The notes beneath the pieces were generated by a model. That model did not search any database. It was not told the origin of the DNA and worked only from the letters and a program-made list of their open reading frames with translations. Positions 31,852 through 53,518 of a DNA stretch of 64,000 nt are shown here, piece after piece (position 1 is the first letter of the stretch; the number at the start of each line of letters is the position of its first letter). A program made the position numbers and the translations under genes. Origin of the DNA: Corticium candelabrum (taxonomy: Eukaryota > Porifera > Homoscleromorpha > Homosclerophorida > Plakinidae); NCBI RefSeq assembly GCF_963422355.1, contig NC_085094.1:4654200-4718199 (forward strand), in the 5' to 3' direction.

Positions 31852-32613
31852 AGCTAAGCTTAAGGTTTCCAGAAGTGCATATCAATTAGAATCTAAGCAG
31901 CTCCCTATGGATCCAAAACCAGCAGTTTGTCGGTGCATTTCTCTGTGTCTCCAATTTGTATGCTTGCACAAAGCAGGCGTCCTCACATTACTTACTCAAG
32001 TTTCCTTCAATTAGGGGTGCATGACACAACCCTCAAGTCTCATGTTTCTTTCTGTCGTAGAACACGGCAGTTTGCTGTAATCTGTCATAATGAAAGTCAG
32101 TTGTCTCTATGGTCACATGCAAATAATGTGCGTCAGTATCCTGTGAAGACATATCGGAACTTGTGATTTTTGTCTTGTCATCAGTCTGGACCTTTTACAT
32201 CGTCAGTAATGCAAAATTTGTCTTGAGAGAGATTAGTTTTATAGAGGCTAATCAAAAGAAATAGAAGTTTTGTTGGTACCTGGGACAGTAGGAGCATACC
32301 TGTGGCCACTTCCTGGTTCCAGTGTTGATGTGTCAACACACACAGGAGGGAACAGATTTGATGTACTCTAGCCTTGGTATGTGTGAACATGTCGTGAGTT
32401 TGCCAATACATGTATTAGCTATCATATACATTCCTTCGGTCCCCTGTCAACTTTAATATCTTAGACTCTACAAATGTATATATAAGCCTCAAACAACGAG
32501 ACATCATAAAGGCTTGCAAAGATGGAGTGACAAGTCACCCACCTATGCCAATTTACAGCAAGTACCAGAATCACCTTCATACCCATGTGTGTATGTAGTT
32601 AGTGTCGACAACT
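31356..32613. other. Tail-to-tail spacer between HEATR5 and DNAI3
   Basis: Presumably contains both 3' UTRs. It holds (CTGT)n tracts at about 31636-31650 and 31690-31730 and an (ACA)n tract at 31819-31851. Reading frames here (such as 31730-32014) are driven by those repeats and match nothing I know. Confidence 0.5.
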
Positions 32614-43821
<11,208 letters not shown>

Positions 43822-43839
43822 CCGAGCGTCCCCGACAAT

Positions 43840-43853
43840 GTTTCCACGGAAAC
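43840..43853 (-). promoter_or_regulatory. X-box-like palindrome upstream of DNAI3
   Basis: GTTTCCACGGAAAC is a perfect 14-bp palindrome 19 bp before the DNAI3 ATG (43821). It fits the layout of the RFX-factor X-box (GTTRCC AT GGYAAC) except for the R and Y positions and the central dinucleotide. X-boxes close to the start are typical of ciliary genes, so RFX control is a reasonable inference. Confidence 0.6.
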
Positions 43854-44480
43854 AGTGTAATCGTAGGTCCCGTATTAACTAGCTGCAATCGTACTTGAGT
43901 TTGTTCTAGTGATTCAAGACACAAAGAACTACTACTATAGATCCGTCATTGACTAGTTAGATATGTGTGCATGTGCACTTTATCGAATGATACCCTACAG
44001 TCGTGCCCAGTACGTACTTATTCGCGTTAGTTTGCCACAACACGTGCGCTAGCTGTCACGTGTGCACATTCATATATGTAGCCTCGGCCCCCAGACCGAA
44101 AAACCACAACGCTAAGCAAGTTGGGAAGCCGAGGCTAGCGCACAGGAGGATTGGGCACAAGTCCACACATGGACTATGTCCATACAGAAGACACTGATAG
44201 CATGTATATGCATAAGCAGGTTGTTCGTGTTAGAGTCGCCAAATTCTAGAGCAAAGAACAACTAGTTCCTTACATTAACTGCCAAAACACTTTCAACTAA
44301 CAATCACTAGCAATCGATCAAGCTGCTACACAATAGTAAAACACTTTCACAACATGCAACTCCTGTCATTTCATCGTTAGTTATAATCATCATGAACAAG
44401 TTCCCTATCAACAAGCTACAACAGAGTGCCTGACATCATAGCAGAGACATCTAATTCAAGTTTGATAATTCAGTAAATCT
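43854..44480. other. Spacer between DNAI3 and transgelin, with hairpin at 44079-44136
   Basis: Contains two CACGTG cores (about 44041 and 44058) upstream of DNAI3, and the 58-bp hairpin at 44079-44136 (tagcctcggccc ... gccgaggcta), a relative of the CAGACC hairpins. No gene seen. Confidence 0.5.
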
Positions 44481-45448
44481 TCATATCTTTCGGGTTGTGC
44501 CAAATGACATCCCAGATTGAGTGGCCCCACCGTGAGAGCCCGAAGAAACTTTCGAGATAGCTTGAGCCGATGCTTTCTTGATTTCCTCGTCGGTAAATCC
44601 TCGCACATTTTGTTCGGCCATCTTGCCAGCTCCTGCGTAACGTGGCGAGAATCCTCGTTGGTTTGATCTCAAACCCAGCTCATGAAGAGAGTTGACAACC
44701 TGCGTGAATACACACAAGCTTTATATACACAATAGAATAACGTAAACAATAGCGTCCACTACTACTACTGTATGTTCTAACTAACAATTAATTTCTCTAA
44801 CAAAACCAGTGTATGAGTATCGATACCTTCCATAGTTACCATTTGTACCATACCAATAACAAGACTAGACAGCACAAGGATGTGTTCCTACTTTGGTTCT
44901 ACACATTGTCAGTAGGTAATGAACAGACTCAGTTCAGGGGGCATTAACAGAGGACTTCAACTGACATCACAACTTGTATGATGTCATAACATGCAATGTG
45001 ATGACGTCACAATATGTGATAATTTGATAATATAAAAACTTGTGAATTATCACATGCTTACGGCTGACTTGAGCACACTTTGGTTGCTGATGGCCGCTTT
45101 GAGGCGCTTGTGGCATCTTTGCTTTCTTGAAGGCATCTATACGAAAAGATGACTAATGCATGCATAAGAGCTCCTGGCTGTTCTCAAAGCCTCCGTATCT
45201 CATACCCGCCAGTGATTGGATGTGTTCTAATTTTTTTTGTAAGATGAAGTAAACACCAATTAACACAAGAGGACTACCGCATACCATACCATGATCACTT
45301 GTACTTTGGTCACTACCGTAATGATAATGGTGACTGACTGAAAATTGCATCCATGCACAGACAACCAAATTTCAGGTATAGCGTAGTAAACAATTAGGGC
45401 ACGGCATTCAAAGTACACACACACGCACACCCAAACATGCACGCATGT

Positions 45449-45481
<33 letters not shown>

Positions 45482-45493
45482 CACGCACACACG

Positions 45494-45578
<85 letters not shown>

Positions 45579-48500
45579 GTTCATACACTGAATTAGCTCA
45601 CATTTATCATGTTGCCTTTGAGACCCTCAAAAAGATCGTTCGCCTGAAACGTTTCAGTATTCTTCATACCGAATTCCGATTCTGCAGCCTTCACGAAATT
45701 TTCTATCTGCCCCATCTACGTCCAAACAAAAGCCACTCTTACATGCAACACAACAGCAAAGATAACGATCTGCACGTCATTACACAAACAAATCTCTGAG
45801 AAGATTTCTCATTAAATTTCAACTTGTTTCCGCCCGTCAACAGATTCATCAACCTAACAACGCACCAAAACGGATTGCCGGTGACCACCATTAATATCAA
45901 CCACACAATCAACTGACTTGCATAGTGCCACACCATTCTTAAAATACACTGCGACTTGCTCGGCTTGAAAACCAGGGCAAGGATCGTGATGTCCTGCCAG
46001 GACTGCATTCACCCACTCAATCACTTTCTGTGGTGTGCCCTCTTCGAGGGCAGCATCGTACTTTGCTTCCATCTATACATACAGTTCAAGATCAGATCAA
46101 CAATTTCACATGTTCAACGTACCACAACACATAATTGTACGCTTCAAGTGCCAAGTTAACCCCCACAACAGTCCGTAGTATTAGTTGTCATTATTCACAA
46201 ACGTGTCCACACGTCCAATATTTCTCCACTATATTAGCTTTAGCCCAAAACTTTACTTACACATTACTACATGATACATGTACAACGTCTCACATGTACA
46301 ATGTCTCACATGTACAACGTCTCACATGTACAACGTCTCACATAACTAACGTCAGAGACTATGTAATTGATTCATTTACCTATACTGTTACCTCAAATGC
46401 TACCCAAACTACTAGGCTACAAGAAATACAGCAGACCCCAGAGTTCTGGCCATGGTAGTCAGAGGTGGTCTGGCCCAACTATCACTCGACAAACATCGAC
46501 CATCACTCGACCATCACTCTGCACATTCCAACCACCATTACATATTAGCTAGTGTTTTACTTGCTCCCACCTGATGAGCAATGGAAGGTGAGCATTCTGT
46601 GAACACTTAGTTCATATGGTGACACCATGGCCGACCTGCCCTGCTATGATACGATCTATAATACGATCTAGCACTCAGGGCACTAACATGGTGTTCCCGA
46701 ATATCGTTGACGTGTCCAGTCAAGATCTCTTTACTGAAGTATTACTCGTAGAAACGTTATTGATTGGAGCCAGATAAGACTTCCAGCATCAGTGAAAGCA
46801 ATGATGGGTTGCTAGTAGTGGTAGAGTCTACTAGGGATAAACTGAATGAAAAAGGGCATGAAGGCATTTAGCCTTAATTTTTAGAGGAAATTTGTTTTTT
46901 GTTGTAGTGAACGTGAAGATTATGTAAGTGACGTCCTGATAAACTACGCCCCTTAATGCAGCTGATATCCTACCACCACCCCGAAAATCCTGGGCAGAAC
47001 ACCCGAGACCCATCATGGTATCAACACCCAACTATAAACACTACAAACACACACACACACACACACACGTCAACAGAAAAGTCAACAGAAAAGGCACCCA
47101 ACACTACATGTTCTCCATCTTCTCTAGCTAAACCAATAATCGAATTGATTGTCTAGTTACTGTCGCTCGGCCTGCCACATACGCAACACCCATGCATGAC
47201 TATGAGAAGATGGCGGAAGCATCGTGGCAGACAATGAGACCTCCAGACATCGTACTGTAACGGTAGCTATATAGGTACATATGGTCTCTAAGATCTATAT
47301 AGCTAAGGTCACACAGATTGAAAGTGTGGACATCAACCGTTCGTTCTTGGGGTGGGGTAAGGGTCTGAGTAAAACAAAGCAGTGGTCTCCCCAGGATCGT
47401 TTAACAGAGCAGGCCGCTCTGCCTTATTTTAAGCAATTAAGCTTTTAGGTTAAGTAGATCATCCAGATGCCAAGACTTGATCATGAGGATCTCGAAGTTT
47501 ATTAATTAATTAACTAAGACAGCGGGTTGCATCTAATACCTCGTTTACACTGACAAGACAAATGAGGACCAGCCAGCACATTCGAGTATTCCGGCAGGGT
47601 GTGAATTGTAGACCGAACCAGCACGCGTGTAACTTATACTGAGAGGTTGCAAACAGGCCAGATAGGCGTGTTTTATAATCATATGTCTGTCACGTGTCTT
47701 ACTACTGTATGTACAAAACATGAATGCTAGGAGTTGCTTTGTGTGTGCTCTTGTTTAAAAAACCGAAAGATAGAGTGTGGTGGGTGAACTGGCACAAGAG
47801 ACTGCAGCTATCGTGCAAAAGAGCCATGTTTCGAAATCGCTAGAAAACGAGCAGCGCTACTGCTTGTGACATGATGAGCTGACGCTGGACGGCTTCGTCT
47901 CCCCACAACAAAATCAGATACTAAGAGACTTTAGTCGTCAGACCACGCCATATCCGGGAATAATACAACTGCTGCGCATGCTTATCGATATTCGACCGAG
48001 CCATCTAACCTACTCGCGTTTACACTACGCGACGGGACCGAACTGCACCAAGTCAGCTCACTCAAATCAAACAGGCTGAGTCAGCCCACTCTGGCCACTC
48101 CCAACTTGGCTCGGTCGCGTTTACACTGGCACATTAGACTGGGTAGCACCCAGCTGGCACGGTTCGGCCCGTTCGAACGTGCCAGTGTAAATGGGATATT
48201 ATTGTGCGGAACACCAACACTTGTACATGCAGCCCTTATCCACGCTTTCTCAGCTTGTGTTCACGTGCAAGTAGGTATACATGTCAGCGAAGTGCACGTG
48301 TCATGTCGGAGTAGCAGAGAACTACTGAGTTGTCAACTCTTCAAGAGCAACGCCGTCGAAGATAAGAACACCTGCATTGTTGAAAGAAAAAAGTGGCAAC
48401 TGATGAAGCCACTAGCATTGCTCAAAGTAGGCGTGGCATTGAGTAACGCCCACTGCATGGAGTACCCCGCTCTGCCTTTTAAGTTTTCTGGGGAGAACAC

Positions 48501-50899
48501 TCCAAAGTTTTTGTTTTTTGTAAAATGTCAATAAATACGGATGACCCCTTATTGATACATCAATACCACACAACAGGCATCTGCAAGCAACACCTCTATA
48601 ATACAATACAACTCGTTGCTATCTGCAAATTGTGGTCCATCGTTAGCCTCGTCCCAAGGCGTTCACCTCGCTCCTCAATGCAGTTCTCGTGCATCACATG
48701 ACTAGGCTGAGGTCACAGTGTCACTCATCGTCGTAACAAAGACATTCAATTTGTTAAGGCATCGTGAGTTCTGCACAAATAGCTCAGTAATGGTTCAAGC
48801 AAATCACATGATAAGATTTTGACTTCATTTGTCAATAATTAGTATATAATGGAAAGTGGTTGACTTGCAATGAAGAGGCTAGAATGCAGTCAATCCACGA
48901 TAGGTCTCAATCACCGACCAAAACATTCCATATTATTATAATTTATCATTGTCCCATACTCATTTCCAGTCAACTGTTGTTGCACATTGCACATGCATAT
49001 AACTAAAGCTATCTAACAACAGTCGGTATAAAAGCAGTAAAGAATACATGAAAAAATAAAGCACCCGTCCAGTTTACCCAGCCTTCACAAAACACCTAGA
49101 GCTCCCAGTGTCCAGATGTCTAGCAACTCAAAATGAGCACATAATAGTATGTCACACCTTACAGAAAGCATAATTTAAAATTGTGGTATACTTTGAGTCT
49201 TTGATAATTACTAAAGCCACCCCTACTAGTATCCACAAAGCCTACCATGGGATTAACCAGAAAGCTCTCAGTCTATCAACACATCTCGCTTACCAAAACG
49301 AAGCTCCACAAGAACAATCCAGTGCCCACATACAATTCAGAGAAAACACTGTTTACTGTACTTCCAGGAATTCACAACATGTTGTCATTAATAATAATAT
49401 TATTATTAATAATAACAAATGGACAAAACGGTTAATTGCACCACCACAGTAAATTGTTCCTGGTAACATTTCTCTACCCAGTAATGACCAGAACTTGCAA
49501 TACGGAATCTATACTGAAACTAAGACCTATGAAATGTGTTGACATGTATAGTGACTGACCAAACACAAAAACTCCAGATGCACCAGAAGTGCAAACAATT
49601 GAAACACACACAAATAAGACACACGAATATGTAGAGTGACAGTCTATATCAACTTCCCTGTCCCTGCCCTAGTTATTAAAACTAGAACTCTTACAGAATG
49701 AAATGCAGCCACAAGACATAAACAACTTTTTGGATATTTCAACTAGAAGGTCATAACAAGTTGTTTCAAAATACACAACTAAATTGACACAGGAAATTGA
49801 CGACAAATCAAATTAGAATGCTGACTTAATTGTGCAAAGTCCTAAAGTTTTGTGTTAGCTCTGATTGATCTGGACTAATCTGCAGTAGCAGCCACCCTGC
49901 AATCTCCTCCAGTCAACATCCAGTCTCAGCTTCAGAGAGACTATAGAAATATCAACTCGGTCGTGGCTGCCAAAACTAGGTATTTCCTGTGCTAAAGCTA
50001 ACCAACAGATATATCCACTACCTCACCTCACAGTCTGCAATCATGAAATCACATTTCATACACCCAACTGGACTGTATACAATATTTTGTAGCTCTCTCT
50101 CACTCTCTCTATCAGTTTCAAATGCCCTTGAAGTAATACATGCACATTGTTACTACAGTACAAGCATTCACACTGTAAACCATAAACCAAAAGAAAAACT
50201 GTGCACGCAGATTGCTGTTCTTCGAACCAATATTGCCTAGGAAATGTTGTTTAGCATTACAAAAGCGGCTGTAAAGCCTGATAAACTCTAGGCCAAACCT
50301 ACAACTGGACAAACCGTGGTGATGCATGCTCTCGGATGTGGGCAGGATCACCGTCGTTCTTCACCATCCTGTTTTCTACTTCTATACGTACGGGATCTAA
50401 TCAAATGAGCATGCGTCATCTAATCGGCGTCTGCTAGTGGCTGAACGTATTCGTTGTACGTTCTTCCAGCCTCTCTACAGACCTTACAAGGTCAGTTCTC
50501 GCTCAACTTTGCGCCAATCTGCACAGCGGAAGCGACGAAAGGTTGCGCCTAACGAGAAGTCGGGGAGACTAAGTGACCGCAGACGCGTTCCTGGCCCCTT
50601 ACTAAATCAACAGATGGCAAACATACTTCCAAACCCGGACACACAACGAGCCACTTCCGCTCCACACGGTCTCCATTTGTGCAGCGTGGTTTCGCTTCTA
50701 CTCCCCAACACGTAGACGGGAGCGGCGGGCCCGAGGACAGTCAGTTACTTGTCAGTCTATAATCTCGTTCCCACAGAAACGTGAGATACAGCGCAGCGCA
50801 CGGAGCGGCTCGTGAGCCGTTCACAGAGCGTCTGCGTCTCACCTTCTTCTGGATGTCAGCGCCAATGCCCGACTTCGTTGCTCGCATGCTGTCTCCCAT
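44481..50899 (-). CDS. TAGLN: Transgelin/calponin-family actin-binding protein
   Basis: Five exons: 50899-50843, 46072-45918, 45853-45790, 45715-45602 and 44699-44481, about 202 residues, the usual transgelin length. The short first exon gives [19 protein letters not shown], and the second begins [11 protein letters not shown], matching the family N terminus. The ATG at 46072 directly follows a splice acceptor, so it is an internal codon. The calponin-homology domain follows ([53 protein letters not shown]). The C terminus carries a single calponin-like repeat ([18 protein letters not shown]). Such proteins bind and bundle F-actin in contractile and motile cells. The gene symbol denotes family membership, not strict orthology. 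Intron 1 is 4.8 kb and holds the element at 47540-48196. Confidence 0.88.
45454..45576. repeat. Compound (CA)n microsatellite
   Basis: Two CA tracts (about 45451-45478 and 45500-45576) separated by acgcacac units, in the last transgelin intron. Confidence 0.97.
46276..46339. repeat. Four tandem copies of a 16-bp unit
   Basis: acatgtacaacgtctc is repeated four times with one substitution, in transgelin intron 1. A decayed fifth unit follows. Confidence 0.93.
47540..48196. mobile_element. ~650-bp element with GTTTACACTG-type inverted ends
   Basis: The left end cctcgtttacactgacaag and the right end (reverse) cccatttacactggcacg are imperfect inverted repeats. Additional cgtttacact copies occur near the right end (48018, 48118). 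Non-coding, in transgelin intron 1. The end motif recalls, but does not match, the 40525-41139 element (gattcacactgagcac). Confidence 0.6.
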
Positions 50900-52040
50900 G
50901 ACTAGTGCTTGTTCCGTCCGACAACCGAGTCACACACCGGCGAGTGTCAAGAGACCGAATGTGATCACGCTATTACGCATGTCCAACATGTCTCGGAGAT
51001 CACGTGTGAAAGTAGCACACTCTAGGCACCGCCTCCCGCGTTCCAGGTTGTCAAAAATATTGATTCTGATTCATGAACGCTTTGGAGGTCTTGAAAATGC
51101 TGTCTAAATCAATCACGTGAGCATTTGTGTCCTGGTACCCGCAAACTGAATTGTGCATATGAACAGTGGTCCTCATACATGGGATCCCACCGTAGGTGTA
51201 ATTGTTGGTAGGTGTGGTCTATTAGACAATATTGACACCCAAGGAAATTATAGACAGTATTTGCTAACTGGTGTCAAGTAATGGACCGACTGGAAAGATT
51301 GAGCGATGCCCGGATAGATAGACAACCAATGTGACACATCTTGCAGGTTTGTGGTCTTGCTACAGTTTAGAACAAACCAAATGAGTTTACTACTGTGAAG
51401 GTAGAGTGACAGCCCATACTTGCGTAAATTCTTATTGCATAAATAGGTTCTACAGTTTAGGAATCAATAGCTAGAATAAGCTAGAGACACATTGAGATGT
51501 TGACTCTTCAGTGTTGCAGCTTGCTAGTCAGTAGGTATTATTATCAATGGCTATAGTTAAAATTTCATACTTTGAGATGACTGCTAGACAAATGAGTGAA
51601 CATAAATTGCTACATACAGCATCTGTTGCAAATACCTCAAGCTACTTTGCAACAATGATAAGGCACAAATACAAACACAAACAATGAATCCCTAGTGTAA
51701 ACTCTATTCTGGGTAAGGGTATATGTATATGGTGAGGGTATATGCACCCTAGAGCTCCAGCATATTTGATATGAAGAAGACTGTTAGTTTCCAAACGTTT
51801 GGTGTATAATTTCAAGTACCTAATTGGTTTGTCAGCTCTGTGCTACCAAAAAACTACAGTATCACTGCTATTGCTGTACACAATCTTGCTTGGCAGACTT
51901 CATGGTTTATCTTCAGGTGTATGTTCAGTGTCATCTGTGCAAAGCAAAACTATAGTTATGCAAATGTTAAACAGAAAAACTAAAATTATGTAATTAATTA
52001 AGTAGATTTAATGTTGAGCAATTTATAGAGCAAATAAAAT
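50900..52040. other. Upstream region of transgelin, no gene seen
   Basis: The first 200 bp are GC-rich relative to the surroundings and probably include the promoter and 5' UTR; they carry CACGTG cores near 50999 and 51114. The remainder shows nothing recognisable. A run of open frames at 50437-51107 on the plus strand is a by-product of GC content. Confidence 0.4.
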
Positions 52041-52044
52041 GGCA

Positions 52045-52425
52045 AATGGGAGCTGCCGTTAGATGATCACGCCCACAGGCTGGGTTCGTGTGCACTATGC
52101 AGGTGCTATGGACCGTGCTAAGCGATCTCCGGGAGCCTGGCCACGTGCTCAAAAGCCCCCGAATCGGCTTCGATGCCAACTGTGGCGTGGAAAGTCCCAC
52201 CAGGCCCCAGTGGCTGATGGACTTGTCGTAATCGGGGCCTTTGCCACCCCAGTCAAAGACCAGGTACTCATTATACTTATGAGTTGAGAGGCAATGTGTG
52301 TGAGTTTCTTGCCAAAGGAAATTGTGCCATAGCTCACTATCACTGTGACTTGAACTTGCAACCGTGATGGGTCCCGGATGTACTCACTTCATAAGATGAC
52401 TCTCTAGCCAACTGAGCCATAGCAC
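52045..52425 (-). mobile_element. tRNA-derived SINE, copy 2
   Basis: On the minus strand it starts at about 52425 with a clear tRNA-like head: GTGCTATGGCTCAGTTGGCT (box A included) and box B-like GGTTGCAAGTTCAAGTC at 52363-52347. The body includes CTTTGACTGGGGTGGCAAAG. It is homologous to 8220-8647, most strongly over the 190 bp nearest the head. Confidence 0.8.
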
Positions 52426-52527
52426 TTTATATATGGGTCAGGTGCCCATCATTCAATTAATTAAACCCATAGAACAACATCTATGTCTAACTCACCAAAA
52501 TCTGAATACCAAATACTGGGTAGACTA

Positions 52528-52582
52528 TAATCTCACGTAGCCAGACCCTTCCTGCCTACATCCTGCTGGCTATGCGAGACTA
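52528..52582. mobile_element. 55-bp hairpin of the CAGACC family
   Basis: TAATCTCACGTAGCCAGACC at the left and ggctatgcgagacta at the right are inverted. Same end sequence as the 13623-13709 hairpin. Confidence 0.65.
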
Positions 52583-53518
52583 TGGGTAAATTATGATAAC
52601 CTCCTTGTTTTCTACCTGCCTATCCACCTTGGCTAAGCAGGCACATAAAAAGCACTTAGAAAAGGAAGTGGTCGAGTAAGCAGCTGTATGCAAATAGATA
52701 CAAATTTCTTATCTACACCCATATTATGTATCATCAAACTCTAAAATATTTGCTGTTATAAAATTACTACCAAAGTCTTCTAAGCAATCAAATGAATCCT
52801 GTTAATTTTTCATGCTCCCACCATTTACAATTTTCTTCCCCAAAAATAACCTCTTCTTGAACAAATAATTTTAGTTTGTGCCCATTAGCAAAGACCAATG
52901 CAAGCACAACCCTACTGAAGTGTATTCAGTTGCTGATTACCGCCTCAATTTGTTTCAATACTGAATAGTACTCAATACATTTCATCTTGTTTAGAAGCCA
53001 ATGTCACTATTTGAGCAACTATGGAACAGCTTAACTTATTTCTTTTCGAATTCTAATAATGGCAATATGATAGTCTTTACACAATATCCAGCAAAAGGTG
53101 TTTTCACTGTAAGACGGCTATATATCTGATGTCATCTCACTTACAATTTCAAGACCGACAAAATCAAAAAGAATACAGTGAACAACAACTTGGAGTTAAC
53201 TGACTCATCTGTATCAGTAAACTAATCCCTACATCTAATTAAATCTCACTATCTCTACAGAAAATTGTGCTAACTTTACTGATGCAGTTTTAACTTTGCA
53301 ACTACAGGCCTGCAATTAAGAAGTACTTTGCACATACACGTACTAAATGTATTTCTCTTAAGTAGTACGAAGTTCAGACACTTCAATGTGTGTGATTATG
53401 ACATCCACTAGCTCAAAAATCTTTACCATTCTTAGCCCAATAGCTTTTGTGTACATTGGCCCCATTCTTACCCCAATAAAATTGGCCCAATTTAGTTTTA
53501 ACTAAAAAACCCAAACAG
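52583..53518. other. Spacer 3' of SGTA, nothing recognised
   Basis: AT-rich sequence without conserved reading frames; probably contains the SGTA 3' UTR at its right edge. Confidence 0.4.

Noticed and set aside
46072..46072. ATG at 46072 as the transgelin start codon
   Set aside because: It directly follows a consensus acceptor, and the family N terminus is completed by the exon at 50843-50899 in matching phase.
46276..46339. CRISPR-like array
   Set aside because: Units are contiguous 16-mers without spacers, in an animal intron; a simple tandem repeat.
50437..51107. Two adjacent plus-strand frames rich in Arg/Ser near the transgelin first exon
   Set aside because: No family match, no splice support; explained by higher GC content opposite the transgelin exon and promoter.
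52340..52425. A minus-strand tRNA gene
   Set aside because: Boxes A and B are present, but the acceptor and anticodon stems do not pair and the element continues into a SINE body shared with 8220-8647.
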